A DNA stretch of 64,000 bases from Lotus japonicus (GCF_012489685.1 NC_080044.1:48236964-48300963); one strand, 5' to 3'; positions 1 through 11,187 are shown, counted from the stretch's first letter. Translations and numbers: made by a program. The notes: generated by a model not told the origin, from the sequence alone.

Positions 1-2106
1 GAGTTTGATATTTGAGAAAGATTAATGAAGAAGAAAGTTCAGGAATTGCTCGAGGAATGTGGCGTTGTTTCTTTCGGAGCTAGTGCGAGTCGTCTGCACA
101 CCTGCCTTATGGCGAGCATGTCCAGAATAGGCTATTTCGCTCTTAAAGCAACGTTTTAAGTGAGATTTCGAACTCTTGGAAAATTTAAAGTTTCTCTTTA
201 TTTTTCCATCGACCAGCGTTTCATTTCGGAACTCTGGACTGTACGCACGATAGGTTTCACTTTTCGGATGTCCGCCGACGCTAATTTCTTTGCTTCGAAA
301 CCCTATTTTCGAGCAATGGATGAAGACTTTTTCTATTCGGGACTTCTAACAAAGATTCCGTCCGCGTTGTCAGACTTGTTTCGACATTTCCAATCTTTCT
401 TCTGTTGGAAGTTTTGTCGTCTGAGCATCACAGCAAAAAGTAGTTTTTCGGTGCAGATTAACCGACACCGCTTTTGAGTTTTTCGATATCGTATTTCCCA
501 AATCCTAGATATTTGTTTTGAGTTCTGGAATTCTGACGCTAGAATCTCTCTTAGAATTCCACGGTGATCGTGCTGCAAAAATCGGAATCGCGAAATTTTC
601 ATTTTCCCGCGATTTCACCCGCCTATAAATAGGCGAAAAAGCAAAAATATCCTCATTTGCTCCATCCTTGGCCGCGAGTTTGAAGGAGGGTGAGGGAGAA
701 AAGTTTTTCGCGAAAACTTGACCAATCTTCGTGCAGTTCGTCCCTACTTCTAGGTATCGAGGTAACTATCATGAATCCTGCCTCTGATTTCTGTTTCTGC
801 TGAGTTTCTGAAGTCGTTTCTGTGCTCTAAGTTTTGAGCTTTTTCTAAAATTGTCCGATTTCTCTGATTTCTCGCTTGGGTTATGTTCCTTATGTTCCCC
901 TGAGTCTAAAACCTCTGTCAGTAAACTCTGATTGCGATTCAGTTGTCCAGGATCTGAAAAATTGACTCAAAACTCTTTTTGTCTCACATTTCGAAACTTT
1001 ATTGTCGTAAAGCTATAATCTGACTTCGTGCCTTTAGGATTTGTTGTCACGGATGTCATGAGGATCGTTGCTGTCAAATCTGTTTTCAGAACGGATAACT
1101 TTGAAGTTTTGAGCCTTTATTTTGGACCAAAATGCCCCTGCGTAGTCGTATTTCGGCCCGATTGTCCGAAAATTGTTCTGACAGTTTCTTTGCCTTAGTT
1201 TTACCCTAAAACCATCTTGTAAACAAATTTGATCGAAGAAAAAGAGCCGAAGCCCTTTTTCCTTTGAGGCCGTGGGTTATTCCTTTAGGGGGGAAGTTTT
1301 TCGGTTTCGAAAACTTGTCTTTCGTACCTGTTTGTCGTATTCTGAAGCTTTGATGCTTTGTCTATCGTTTATGTATTGTATTGCGATCGAACTAATCGAT
1401 TTTGTGTGGATTCTGCTTTGTTTTTCCTCCGAGGTTCAGTTGAAGGAACTTTGGAAGTTTCAAGGCATTCCTGTGAAGGAGATTTGATTTGCGAAGCTGG
1501 ATCAGCTCGAGGTTAGGGCAACTTGCTATATTTAGCTATGATTGCATGATAGGCGTCGATAAATTCGACTTATGCTTTATCTGATGTTGTTTATGATGAT
1601 GATTTATTGTTATGATTGTTTTCATAACTTATGATATTGATGATGTGTTGAATGGAGCGTTTTGACGCAACTTCGGAGTGGAGGTTCATTGACCTGGTGA
1701 TCTTTGACATTTCGGGTTGGATGAACAACCCTAGGCAAGTCCGAATGTGGGGTTTGAGACTTAGCCATTTGTTGGGATTCGTTGGAATTCCTAGACTTTC
1801 CCCGGGAAATGTATTTTGGGTGGTTGATTTTTGGAAACTTAGAATGATAGAGCTTTGGAAAAATAAAGACTTGGGAAACTTAGACTTTGAGAAATAAACT
1901 CATAACTTGACTAATTCGAATTGAAACAATTTTTATTAACGTTTAAGCATAGGAGAACTGAAGGGGAAAATATTTACGAAAGGCGGGGAAAAGTCGACTT
2001 ATGTGGTGGGTTTGGAGAGTTTGGAATTGGGGAAAGCCACTAAGGTGAGCTATGGTGATGATTGAAAGTCACCGAGTACTTTAGTACTCTTGGGAGTGTT
2101 GTTCGA

Positions 2107-2460
2107 GTCGTGTTGTATTGACCGGCACAGACTCTGGGTTTTGTTTGTGGGTTTTGTGGTGGGAGTTGTGTTGTATTGACCGACACTAACTCCAAGTCGT
2201 GTTGTATTGACCGACACTGACTCTGGTTTTGATAATCATATTGCACACGTGCATATACGCGATGAAGTGCCAAGCAGAGTACTTCGGTATAGCAGGAAGT
2301 AACGATCAGCCATGCAGAGTTGAATCGGTCCTGACTATATCTGGCACAACAGGAGGTAACGATCATCCATGTAGAGTTGCATCGTGCCTGTTGATGTTCG
2401 GCATAGCAAGCAGAAATGGTCAAACCATGTAGAGTTTGTATCGTCTTGACTATAGCCAAA
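2107..2460. repeat. Diverged tandem repeats inside gypsy LTR
   Basis: A unit reading GTCGTGTTGTATTGACCG recurs near 2107, 2165 and 2192. It is followed by three diverged units of about 60 bp (about 2288-2460) sharing a core close to AACGATCAGCCATGCAGAG. They lie within the LTR and have no coding sense. Confidence 0.7.
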
Positions 2461-2562
2461 GGTGATAAGCGACGCCCGAGCAGAAATGGTTAAACACGAG
2501 GCCAGTGTTACGACCGTCTCGAGGTGCCCAGCCTATAAGTGGCAATACCGTTGGTTTGTCCC

Positions 2563-2698
2563 GTCGCCAAGCAGAGTGACGTCGTTGATTTGTTCCGTCG
2601 CCAAGCAGAGTGACGTCGTTGATTTGTTCCGTCGCCAAGCAGAGTGACGTTGTTGTTCTGTCCCGTCGCCAAGCAGAGTGACGTTATTCGGATTTGTG
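2563..2698. repeat. Four 34-bp tandem repeats
   Basis: The string GTCGCCAAGCAGAGTGACG starts at 2563, 2597, 2631 and 2665, an exact 34-bp period. The first three units are nearly identical and the fourth is slightly diverged. This is a small satellite-like array internal to the LTR. Confidence 0.9.
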
Positions 2699-3539
2699 TT
2701 AGCTTATTCTGCACTGGCACACAGTGCATCTTATTATGACTGAATTGTGTAAGAGTTTTGATAACATGCTATGTATAAACCTTAGGGTAAGCAGTGCATA
2801 ACTTATATGTATATATACAACATATATATATATACCCCTTTTACCGCATGTTGATTGTATATCTATTGTATTCTGTAAGTTGACCCTAGCGCCTTGGCTT
2901 TGTTTGTATGTTTGTGCTTGGGCGGTCGGCCTGCTGCCAGGCGTCCGTCAGCCGGTTCGTGATGATTCGTTGTGTGGGAAAGACCCGGAGCGGAACGACT
3001 ATTACTGAAGCTTTCGACGAGGACCCGGACTTCATGACTGTTCGAGGGAGGGTCGATGATAGTAGTGTGGGTTATGGGTGGTTAGAGCCTTTTGAGTTAG
3101 TTGTTACTGTAATAGCTCTGGTTCGTCATTCATATTTTGGGACAGGGTAGGTTCCCGACGCATGGCTTTTGTGTGGTTCTCTTACTGAGGGATCACAGTG
3201 AGTCAGTCGGACCATAGGGGTCTTTGCTTAGGCCATTTTGAGGCCGACTTTCTCCTAGTGTGTTGTAATTATACACTTTCTTACTCACACTTCTGGTTTT
3301 GTATATATTTGCCTGCGGGCACACTACTTTGGGGTCACTGCGAGTGCGCGTGACGGGAGAGTGCAGCTGAGGCTGTACATGTTTATATTTGATATATAAT
3401 GGTTAGTTAGTGGTTGGGTTATGTTGTTATTTTATATTGCGTTGATTAAAAGGAATCAATCGAAAAAAAAAATTACCTGTTTTTCCGCGAAAGTTTATTT
3501 TTGGTTACTAAAGTGACATCTGGAAATCGGGGTGTTACA

Positions 3540-3856
3540 GAATCTTAGTGATAGCTAATTCAGTGTATTGTTAGTCACTTTGCAGGTTGCAAGTGAAGTT
3601 GTAACAAACTCTGATTAGTGGATTGCCTTCATTCTAAGAAGGAAAAATCACCTTAACGGGTGGACTGGATTAACTTGAGGGATTTATCAAGTGAACCAGG
3701 ATAAAATACTTGTGTGCTTTTCTCTTCTCTCAATCTTTATCCGCTACACCTTCTATCTCAGAGAAACCGAAAAGATTTACTTTAAATCTTAGGGGGGAAG
3801 TTTTTATATTCAAAACTCTATTCAATCCCCCCTTCTAGACGTTTTTCACACCTTCA
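3540..3856 (+). repeat. 5' LTR remnant of copy A
   Basis: Matches the last 317 bp of the element's own 3' LTR (about 7330-7646), from GAATCTTAGTGATAGC to the terminal CACACCTTCA. The rest of the LTR was displaced by the gypsy insertion that ends at 3539. GAATC at 3540 may be one copy of that insertion's target duplication. Confidence 0.9.
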
Positions 3857-3857
3857 C

Positions 3858-3870
3858 TTGGTATCAGAGC
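3858..3870 (+). other. Primer binding site
   Basis: TTGGTATCAGAGC directly follows the 5' LTR end. TGGTATCAGAGC is the usual initiator-Met-tRNA complementary primer site of plant copia elements. Confidence 0.9.
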
Positions 3871-3930
3871 GCAAGTTCTGATTACCACACTTAACAGTGT
3901 TCAGTAGATCCGAGCCAGTGTGAAAAACTC

Positions 3931-5606
3931 ATGGATTCCACCACTACTACAAGCAAATATCAATACAGTGCAAGACCACCTATCTTTGATGGTCAGAGAT
4001 TTGATTTCTGGAAAGACAGAATCAAAAGCTTCTTTCTTGGCTTTGATCCTGATCTCTGGGATTTTGTTGTTGATGGCTACACCCCTCCTGTTGATGAATA
4101 TGGTGTAAAGATCCCAAGGGAGAAGATGAGTGAAGATCAAAAGAAGGAGTTCAGAGATCATCATAGATCAAGAGCTATTCTGCAAAGTGCCATTTCATAT
4201 GAAGAATATGAGAAAATTACTGATCGTGATTCCGCTAAGTATATCCTTGATTCCCTAAAGATGACACATGAAGGAAACAAAAAGGTGAAAGAGACAAAGG
4301 TGTTGTCTCTGATCATGCAGTATGAATCCTTCCAAACGGAACCTGACGAATCCATTGAGGATATGTTTTCCAGATTCCAGTTGATTATTGCTGGAATAAG
4401 ACCCCTCAACAAAAGCTACACCACTGCTGATCATGTCATGAGGATCCTTAGAGGTCTTCCAGAAAGCGGGATGCCTTTGATAACTTCCTTGGAGCTCACA
4501 AGAGATGTTGAGCAGATGAGTTTGGAAGAACTCATAAGCATACTGAAGTGTCATGAACTAAAGCGTGCTGAACATCAGGATCGGAAGAAGAAGTCTATAG
4601 CCTTGAAATCCAAATCTGAAAAGGCTAAAGCTCTCCAAGCTGAAGTAGAAGAATCTGAAGAAACCTCTGAAGATTCTGATGAAGATGAGTTAACCCTGAT
4701 ATCCAGAAAGCTCAACTGCATCTGGAAGCACAGGCAGAGCAAATACAAAGGCTCATCAAAGGACAAAAAGCCAAAGAAGCACTTCAAAACAAAGAAAAGT
4801 CTGATGGTGACTTTTGATGAATCAGAGTCAGAGGATGTTGACTCTGATGGTGAAGTTGTTGAAGGACTCATGGCTATTGTCAAGAACAAAGATGCAGAGT
4901 CTAAGGATGCACCTAATGCTGAATCTGCATCAGAGGAAGAGCCAGACTCTGACGATGAAAATGAGGTATTTGCCTCTTTCTCAACTTCTGAACTTAAAGA
5001 TGCTTTGTCTGAAATTATGGATAAATATAACTCTCTCTTGACTAAGCATAAAAAGTTGAAAAAGAGTTTCTCTGCTGCCTCTGAAACTTCTGTTGAACAT
5101 GAGAAAAAGATTTCTGAATTAAATGTGAGTAATCATGCTTTAGTTAACTCTAACTCTGTGCTCAAAAAACAAATTATTAAGTTAGAAGAAGTTATTGCTT
5201 GTGATGCCTCTGATAGTAAGAATGAATCTAAATATGAAAAATCCTTTCAAAGATTCCTGGCTAAAAGCGTAGACAGAAGCTCAATGGCTTCAATGATCTA
5301 TGGCGTAAGCAGAAATGGAATATATAGCATTGGTTATTCTAAACCTTCTGAAGTTGCTCCATCATCTCTATGTCAAAATATCATGCTCAAATTTCTTTAT
5401 ATTATCCTGCTGAAAGACCGAAAGTTGTCAGAACTTCTAGGCTAACTAACAAGAAAGGACCCAGAAAGTGGGTACCTAGGGATAAGATTATATATGTTGC
5501 AGATATCCTCAATAGGTCCATCGAAACTCCAACCATGGAACCTGGACAGTGGATGCAGGCAATACATGATGGGAGAAAGGCATATGTCCCAAGATCTAAA
5601 ACTTGA
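3931..5606 (+). pseudogene. gag: Sirevirus gag (copy A), frameshifted
   Basis: Encodes the capsid/nucleocapsid precursor of a copia element. The first ATG after the primer site (3931) opens a 504-codon frame. Residues about 10-45 carry the gag N-terminal segment (IFDGQRFDFWKDR) and residues about 60-190 the UBN2-type gag core. An acidic, coiled-coil-rich half follows. No CX2CX4HX4C zinc knuckle is present, although the gags at 31,841-33,304 and 47,979-49,738 have one. Relative to copy B roughly 110 nt are missing near 5355. The frame therefore ends at 5445, and the true C-terminal part continues in another frame at 5370-5606. Copy B shows the unshifted version. Non-functional as it stands. 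Confidence 0.88.
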
Positions 5607-5676
5607 ACCTGAAGGTGAAGTTGATCTTGGAGGCATCAGTAGAGTAAGATTTGGTCAGGGAATCATTGGTTTTTGA
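5446..5676 (+). pseudogene. Protease start remnant overlapping gag, +1 frame
   Basis: In the frame +1 to gag there is LDSGC, the active-site context of copia aspartic proteases, followed by MMGERHM and a GGEV-like strand. The frame ends at 5676 and none of the remaining protease follows. Both frames stay open together for about 160 nt. Copy B and the Sirevirus at 47,798 show the same frame relation. Confidence 0.7.
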
Positions 5677-5696
5677 TAAGAACCCCTCTGTTGATA

Positions 5697-5900
5697 TTCT
5701 GAACGCTATTCATGTTAGAATTAATGATAAGCTTGACTCTGAAAAGTCAAAGCTAGCTGAAAAAGCTTGCAGAGATGAGCATGACTGTTTCAGAAAGAAA
5801 CAAAGACTCAGAACTTGACAAACCAGAAGCAACAACATCAGAAGATGCTACTACAACTTCTGACTTGCGTGGTCAGAAGAAGAGTAGGTTCATAGCTTCT
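5697..5900 (+). pseudogene. Pol remnant: integrase-RT linker
   Basis: The residues DKLDSEKSKLAEK (about 5724-5765) and SEDATTTSD (about 5838-5865) resemble DKLGSEKSKLFER and SEDAPTTSD in the linker between integrase and RT of the minus-strand Sirevirus (57,830-58,020). The protease start therefore jumps directly to this linker, and then to 3' sequence with no RT. This identifies the parent lineage. Copy B has lost part of this segment too. Confidence 0.65.
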
Positions 5901-6030
5901 CATTCTGAAGTATCTGAAGATGGAATTTTGTCCAGAATGGAGATGTCACCAGAACCTCTGGACTTTGACACTTCTGCTCTCATCAGAAGATATACTAATC
6001 AAAAGCCAAGTATCCCTTGGTATTCCTTCT

Positions 6031-6466
6031 GAGGGGGAGTATTTCGTTTTATGCTCTTACTAATTTTTTCCACCTTCATTCTTTTGCTTATGACAAAAAG
6101 GGGGAGAACTAATAGTATCTTGACAACTCCCTTATGTGATCAATTTCTATGCTCTGACGATACATTCTGATTGATGTCATCTCTTTCAATGCTATGATAG
6201 ATCTTATGACTCAATTAACTCTGATCACATACTTCAATATAGCTCAGAATCTAGATACTTCTAATGTGGTTGATATTAAGTATTAGATTCAGGGGGAGCT
6301 TAGCTCAGAATCAAGCTCGAGTCTTGGATTCAGAAGAAGCTAGATAAACTATACACATCAGGATAAGCTTTAACTCTGATACCTTATACTCTGAGTGTAT
6401 TCAGTTTATTTGTTTAGAGTTGTTCATCAAAATACATGGTTTTGTCATCATCAAAAAGGGGGAGAT
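6031..6466 (+). promoter_or_regulatory. Cluster of four polypurine tracts
   Basis: GAGGGGGAG (6031), AAAAAGGGGGAGAA (6095), AGGGGGAG (6291) and AAAAAGGGGGAGAT (6453, flush with the 3' LTR). Multiple polypurine tracts upstream of the LTR are a described hallmark of Sireviruses. The last one is the likely plus-strand primer. Confidence 0.75.
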
Positions 6467-7646
6467 TGTAAGATCAAGATTTGGTCATGTGGTACAACTC
6501 TATGTTTTGATGATAACAAGTATTTATTTGTGGATGAACAATTATGGTACTCTATCGTTTCTCTTGAGTGTTTTGACAAACAGATTCTGATTCTAATACC
6601 AGAAGATATATTCATCAGAAGATCTGAGGATCAGAAGTTCTGAAGATCAGAAGATCTGAGGATCAGAAGTTCTGAAGATCAGAAGATCAGAAGATCTGAG
6701 GATCAGAAGATCTGAAGACCAGAAGCTCTGAAGGTCCAGAAGCTCTGAAGGTCCAGAGGCTCTGAAGGTCCAGAAGCTCTGAAGGTCCAGAAGCAGAAGT
6801 TACGAAGGTCAGAGGATCCAAGCTTCCCTCTGACTCTAATTACCAAGCTTCACAAACTCCAACATGAAGCGTCGTCAGATCAGAAGTCAATGGTTAAAGG
6901 CAAATGTCACTATCAAGAAGTACAAGAGCAGTGTAATATTCTGATAAGCCTACCTACCAAGGTTCAGCCCCAGCAGGTTCTGGAAGTTCCAGAAATGCCC
7001 TCCAACGGTCATATTTTCTCAACAGAAATATCCTTTGCACCTTGGACTATTTAAGGCTGAAGAAGAGAAGAAAGACTGAAGAGAGAGAAACTAAGAGCTG
7101 CAATACAAGAAAAGATTCAAGCCTCCACTTTCTTCATATGTTCTTATTTAGTTTACACTTAGCTTATTCAGAAGCAAACCTTTGTAAACACCAACCTCAA
7201 ACAGTTAATTGTTTTTCCTTAAGGGACCAAGTAGGTCAGTATCCTTAAGAAGACTAGGATCTGTGTATCTTATTGGTGATTCCTTAAGGGACCAGTTAGG
7301 TCAGTATCCTTGAGAAGACTAAGAGAGTGAATCTTAGTGATAGCTAATTCAGTGTATTGTTAGTCACTTTGCAGGTTGCAAGTGCAGTTGTAACAAACTC
7401 TAATTAGTGGATTGCCTTCATTCTAAGAAGGAAGAAATCACCTTAATGGGTGGACTGGATTAGCTTGAAGGATTTATCAAGTGAACCAGGATAAAATACT
7501 TGTGTGCTTTTCTCTTCTCTCAATCTTTATCCGCTACACCTTCTATCTCAGAGAAACCGAAAAGATTTACTTTAAATCTTAAGGGGAAAGTTTTTATATT
7601 CAAAACTCTATTCAACCCCCCCTTCTAGACGTTTTTCACACCTTCA
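6467..7646 (+). repeat. 3' LTR of copy A
   Basis: Starts TGTAAGATCAAG right after the polypurine tract and ends CACACCTTCA, 1180 bp. Close to the LTRs of copy B. It holds a GATCAGAAG-rich repeat block in its first third and a TATA-like ACTATTTAAGG near 7046. Confidence 0.92.
6600..6795. repeat. GATCAGAAG / GAAGGTCCAGAAGCTCT short tandem repeats
   Basis: Imperfect repeats of GATCAGAAGATCTGAG (about 16 bp), then GAAGGTCCAGAAGCTCT units (18-bp step). Similar blocks occur in the LTRs at 39,660-39,760 and 43,310-43,510 and, reversed, near 59,800-59,990. This is a hypervariable part of this LTR family. Confidence 0.85.
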
Positions 7647-8466
7647 GCAAGGTCAGAGGATCCAAGCTTCCGTCTGACTCTGATCAGAAGCTTCACCAAC
7701 ATCCATCTGAAGCACTCTAGATCATAAGTCAGCTGGTGAAAGGACAGGTCGCTGTCATAGTACACATCGTACAGTCATAGCCTGCCCGCCACCTACCACG
7801 TTCAGCCTAGCAGTCTGATATTACAAGATTGCCACTCCAACGGGCAAAACCCTAGCAACGGCTACACCAAATGCCTTGGAGTATATAAGGGCTGAAGATA
7901 GAAGAAAGAAGCTAAGAAACTTTGCTGATTTTCTTGAATCCGTTCTAACCGATCTCTTAGCAATATTTCTTCATAGTTCTTGAACATCTGAGTTTACCAT
8001 TAGCTTTTCAGAAGCATTTCTTGTAAACCCAAAACCTTTTACAAACACTTTGTAAAGTTCCTTAAGAGACCAAGTTTGGTCGGATCATGAGAGGACTGAA
8101 TCAAGTTTGGTTCAGTGTTTAGCTAGTCTTGAGAGGATCAGTAGATCAGCTTCTTGAGAGTATACTAGTGAGAAAATCAGTGTACTGTTAGTCACTTTGC
8201 AGGTTGCAAGTGCAGTTGTAACATTCATTGATTTTAGTGAATTGCCTTCATCAGAAGAAGGAAGAAATCACCTTCACGGGTGGACTGGATTAACTTGAGC
8301 TTTTATCTCAAGTGAACCAGGATAAAATACTTGTGTGCTCTACTTCATATTCTTTAGCACCTAGTTCTTATCTTTAAGTTTGTCAAAACTTTAAAAGGGA
8401 AAACTTTTGTTTAAAAACTCTATTCAAACCCCCCCCCCCCCCCTTCTAGTGTTTTTCGCACCTTCA
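7647..8466 (+). mobile_element. Older Sirevirus LTR fragment (host of copy A)
   Basis: From GCAAGGTCAGAGG to CGCACCTTCA this matches the reverse complement of the LTR at 50,096-51,338, lacking that LTR's first part. It includes a core-promoter-like GTATATAAGG (7881) and a C16-like run near 8430. The missing left part should lie beyond copy A, outside the window. I cannot say whether this was a solo LTR or the 3' LTR of a whole element. Confidence 0.8.
7882..7888 (+). promoter_or_regulatory. LTR TATA box
   Basis: TATATAA in CCTTGGAGTATATAAGGGCT, conserved in the minus-strand LTR (complement near 50,670) and, as ACTATTTAAGG, in copy A. Position within the LTR fits the U3 core promoter. Confidence 0.6.
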
Positions 8467-10105
8467 GAGGGGTGTTTACATTTCTGGGTTTTGGGTTTGG
8501 GTTGCTGGATTTTGGGTTGCAAGATTGGGATGTTAAGTTTTGGGTTTGAAGATGATGATTGAGTTTTGGGTTGCAAGATTGGGATGTAATTAATTATGTT
8601 AGGTGGAAAAAAATAATAATAAAACAATTAAATGACATGTCAACCCTTACAAAGGCCATGTAAGCACTCCAACCAGTAAAGGGATGGGACCTAACCGGTT
8701 TTCTAAGTTAAAAGATGGAAACCATTAAAAAAGTTGTTTAGGGACGTATCCCGCCGATTCCTGATTATAGTTTAGGGACCCCGAGCATAAATAACCCAAT
8801 TAGGCAACTATAAATAAAAGTCTTGGAGTGTAGAATTTTTTGTCCAATATATAAGATAATGGAAACGCATAACTTGAATTGAATCCATAGTTTTGACTTC
8901 CCGAGTTAACTGACTTAACTCTTAATTTCCATAAACACTGCGTACAAATATCTTCCTAATACACACTCGTCGTGATCACAAAAGACGAAGTAGTGTACTG
9001 GCAAAGACGCGCTTGTTGATTATCAGCAATTTGCTTGAAGCTTTGGGCATGAGACTTGGACTAAAGTAAACCATGATTAGCCAAGTAGCTATTGTAAGAG
9101 ACTGAAATATCAATCTACGATGTCAAATTGCCAATGGATTATATGATCTTGTCGACAAAACCACAAGTTTATAGGATATATCATCGATCCTGGATTTGTA
9201 TCTAATGAATAGAGGAACATCATTTTCATCCAAATCTCTACAGACGCGTGATTCAAAGGTCATGCATGGACAAAATCAGTATAGTAAAAGTTGACCTAAG
9301 ATGTGGCTCATTAGATATTGAATTTTTTTCTTTTTTTTGCTAAGTTTTTTTTTTGGTGTTTAATTTTTAAATTAAATTTAAATAATGCATTTTTGTAAAA
9401 TAACATATGTTCGGAAACATGGAAAATTATAAACTTGTGACATTTTATCAACTAATTTAGTTTACCTGATTTGGTTCGAATCATACGCGATTGATTCTCT
9501 AAAGTAGTGTCTCACTTTCGAATCTTGTATATATATGTGAAAAATAAAAATTGGCACATTAATAGGATTATGCTAGCAATACTTAATGGAAAGAGTATTT
9601 ACAATTTAGGGATTTAAGTACAAATATTTTAAACTATAGGAATCTAATTAAAAAGTTTTCCATTATAAGGATTAATTAAAAATTGAATGAAATTATAGGA
9701 ACCTATGGTTTAATTTAACCTTTTATCAACTACTTATTTTATTTACTAACGGTTGGTTGGGTCAAGTAATACAAACTTGATTTTCTAAAGAAGAGCATCA
9801 GGTTCGCATCTTGTGCATGTAAAAAATTACGATTGAAACTGAGAGCTAACTCCACGAAAATGTGATGGGTTGAACATGATTAACTCATGAATATGATGAT
9901 ATCTTTTCTAAGATTACAATGATAATTTAGTCATTAAAATCAGCTAGCAAAATCAAATTCGACTAATAATTTATTTCAGGGTGAAAATGGGGATCTAGGA
10001 GGCCAGTGTCAAATATAATTTCCGCAGTACTTGTGCTAAAAAAACTAAAAAAGTTAATATGAATGATAAATATTGAATATCATATTGAAATTGACTTTTG
10101 GGGCT
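8467..10105. other. AT-rich intergenic DNA, no gene seen
   Basis: No convincing coding frame. A 20-bp string GGGTTGCAAGATTGGGATGT occurs twice, about 56 bp apart (near 8513 and 8569). The remainder is low-complexity AT-rich sequence, and I see no element termini. Confidence 0.5.
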
Positions 10106-10110
10106 GATTA

Positions 10111-10331
10111 TGTTACGTATGTGATTGTTAGAGTTAGTTAGACAGCTAGCAGTTAAGCTGTTAGAGTTGGTTAGGAAGTTATGAAAGTTGTTAGAGAAGT
10201 TAGTTGAAGCAGTTGAAGTATAAAGAGCTGCTAGTTGATGAATTGTAACCATGTTGTTGATGATTGAACTTCTCTCTTATCTCTGAATCTTCTTTCTCTC
10301 TCTATCTCTCTCTCAAGTTTCTTCCCTAACA
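10111..10331 (+). repeat. 5' LTR of Reina-like element
   Basis: Begins TGTTACGTATGTGATTG and ends CCCTAACA. It contains GTATAAAG (near 10,218) as a possible TATA box and a CT-rich tail. Nearly identical to 15,020-15,246. Confidence 0.92.
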
Positions 10332-10346
10332 TTGGTATCTAGAGCC
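10332..10346 (+). other. Primer binding site
   Basis: TTGGTATCTAGAGCC directly after the LTR: the usual Met-tRNA complement TGGTATCAGAGCC with one inserted T. Confidence 0.8.
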
Positions 10347-10365
10347 TTCGATTCTCGGAATCGCC

Positions 10366-11187
10366 ATGGCTGAAGCAACACGATACTAGAGTTCGATTCG
10401 TGAAGCTGTGGAACGAATCATGGCTTCCATGGATCCCTGCATCGCATGTCACATGCGTAAGTATGAACTCTGATTCGAGACGCAATTCAATGGATTCTAA
10501 GAAGCCATGCGTGGAATCGGGCTTCAGGTTACGGATTTGGCTTCGTCGCGGCGAAGCAGAACAACAAGCGACGGTGATTACCGAATGCCAACTCATCTTA
10601 TGAGGTTGGATTTTCCGAAATTCAGCAAGAAAGACGTTGATTCTTGGATCGCGAAGTGTGAGCGATTCTTCGCGTTGGATGGAACTCTGGAAGCGAAGCG
10701 TGTCGCCATCGCCAGCATCGCTTTGGATGAAAGCTTGTTCAGATGGTTTCAAGGATTGGAGCAAGGCACTGTGGGCAGAGTGACTTGGCCTGAGTTCGCG
10801 GCGGCGTTGAGAACACGATTCGGCGTCGAGTTCGAATCATGGATGGAGGAACTCAAGCGATTGACGCAGCAAGGAAACTTGGAGGAATATCATGAAGCGT
10901 TTGATAATCTGGCAGGTAGAATAGAGCTATATGAACAGTTGAAGCTTCAATGCTATTTAGGAGGCCTCAATTCTGAGTTGTGTACTGGGGTGAATATGTT
11001 TGATCCTCGTACGGTTCTGGAAGCAATGAGGATTGCGAAGCTGCAAGAAAGGAGTTTGGAGTTACTGCACAAGAAGTTGAATTCAGTAACCAAGTCCTAT
11101 AGAAATTGGTCTGAGAAGAAGGGAGTGACTCCTGCAATGGTGGAAAAGAGAGGAATTGATCGGAAATTGGTCGGAGAAAACAGTTAG
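10366..11187 (+). pseudogene. gag: Reina-like gag
   Basis: Capsid precursor of the chromovirus. The frame can be followed from ATG 10,366 (MAEATR), with stops near 10,387, 10,468 and 10,498. It is then open from 10,507 to a stop at 11,185. The retrotransposon-gag domain lies in the second half (LDFPKF, WIAKCERFFALDG, WPEFAAALRTRFG, LEEYHEAFDNLAGR). Beyond the stop, CFFCHERYTPGHDC (11,269-11,310) is a CX2CX4HX4C-like knuckle in frame 11,245-11,553. Confidence 0.85.

Larger units (their letters stand above)
1..3539 (+). mobile_element. Ty3/gypsy (Tekay-type) LTR, 3' part
   Basis: This non-coding stretch ends in GGTTACTAAAGTGAC followed by a GGGGTGTTACA terminus. Two other gypsy LTRs in the window end the same way (22,439 and 62,396, on the opposite strand). 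Immediately downstream the sequence becomes the interior of a Sirevirus LTR, so the gypsy element inserted there. Its left portion lies outside the window, so I cannot tell a solo LTR from the 3' LTR of a full element. The ORFs inside are short and unsupported. It contains two tandem-repeat blocks and a TA-rich stretch near 2820. Tekay assignment is by LTR length and terminus and is moderate. Confidence 0.6.
3540..7646 (+). mobile_element. Gag-only non-autonomous Sirevirus, copy A
   Basis: A short Ty1/copia-type element with a truncated 5' LTR, a Met-tRNA-like primer site, a gag frame, a small protease remnant, a remnant of the integrase-RT linker, four polypurine tracts and a full 3' LTR. 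Integrase, RT and RNase H are absent. Copy B (39,532-44,370) has the same layout, so this is a family and not a one-off deletion. The layout fits the published TR-GAG class (terminal-repeat elements with a Gag domain). The 5' LTR is interrupted at 3540 by the gypsy LTR to its left. The element sits in an older Sirevirus LTR (7647-8466), with GCAAG at 7647 a possible target duplication. Confidence 0.85.

Noticed and set aside
160..602. Overlapping ORFs on both strands at the left edge
   Set aside because: No domain, no codon pattern, and they lie in gypsy LTR sequence that matches other non-coding LTR ends in the window.
2040..2729. Several ORFs of 60-139 codons on both strands
   Set aside because: They are translations of tandem repeats in an LTR, and open frames there follow from repeat periodicity.
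6600..6795. CRISPR-like repeats
   Set aside because: Short imperfect head-to-tail repeats without spacers, in a plant LTR.
8424..8627. 67-codon minus-strand ORF rich in Pro, Asn and Gln
   Set aside because: Reads through the poly-C run at the LTR end and simple repeats; no family resemblance.
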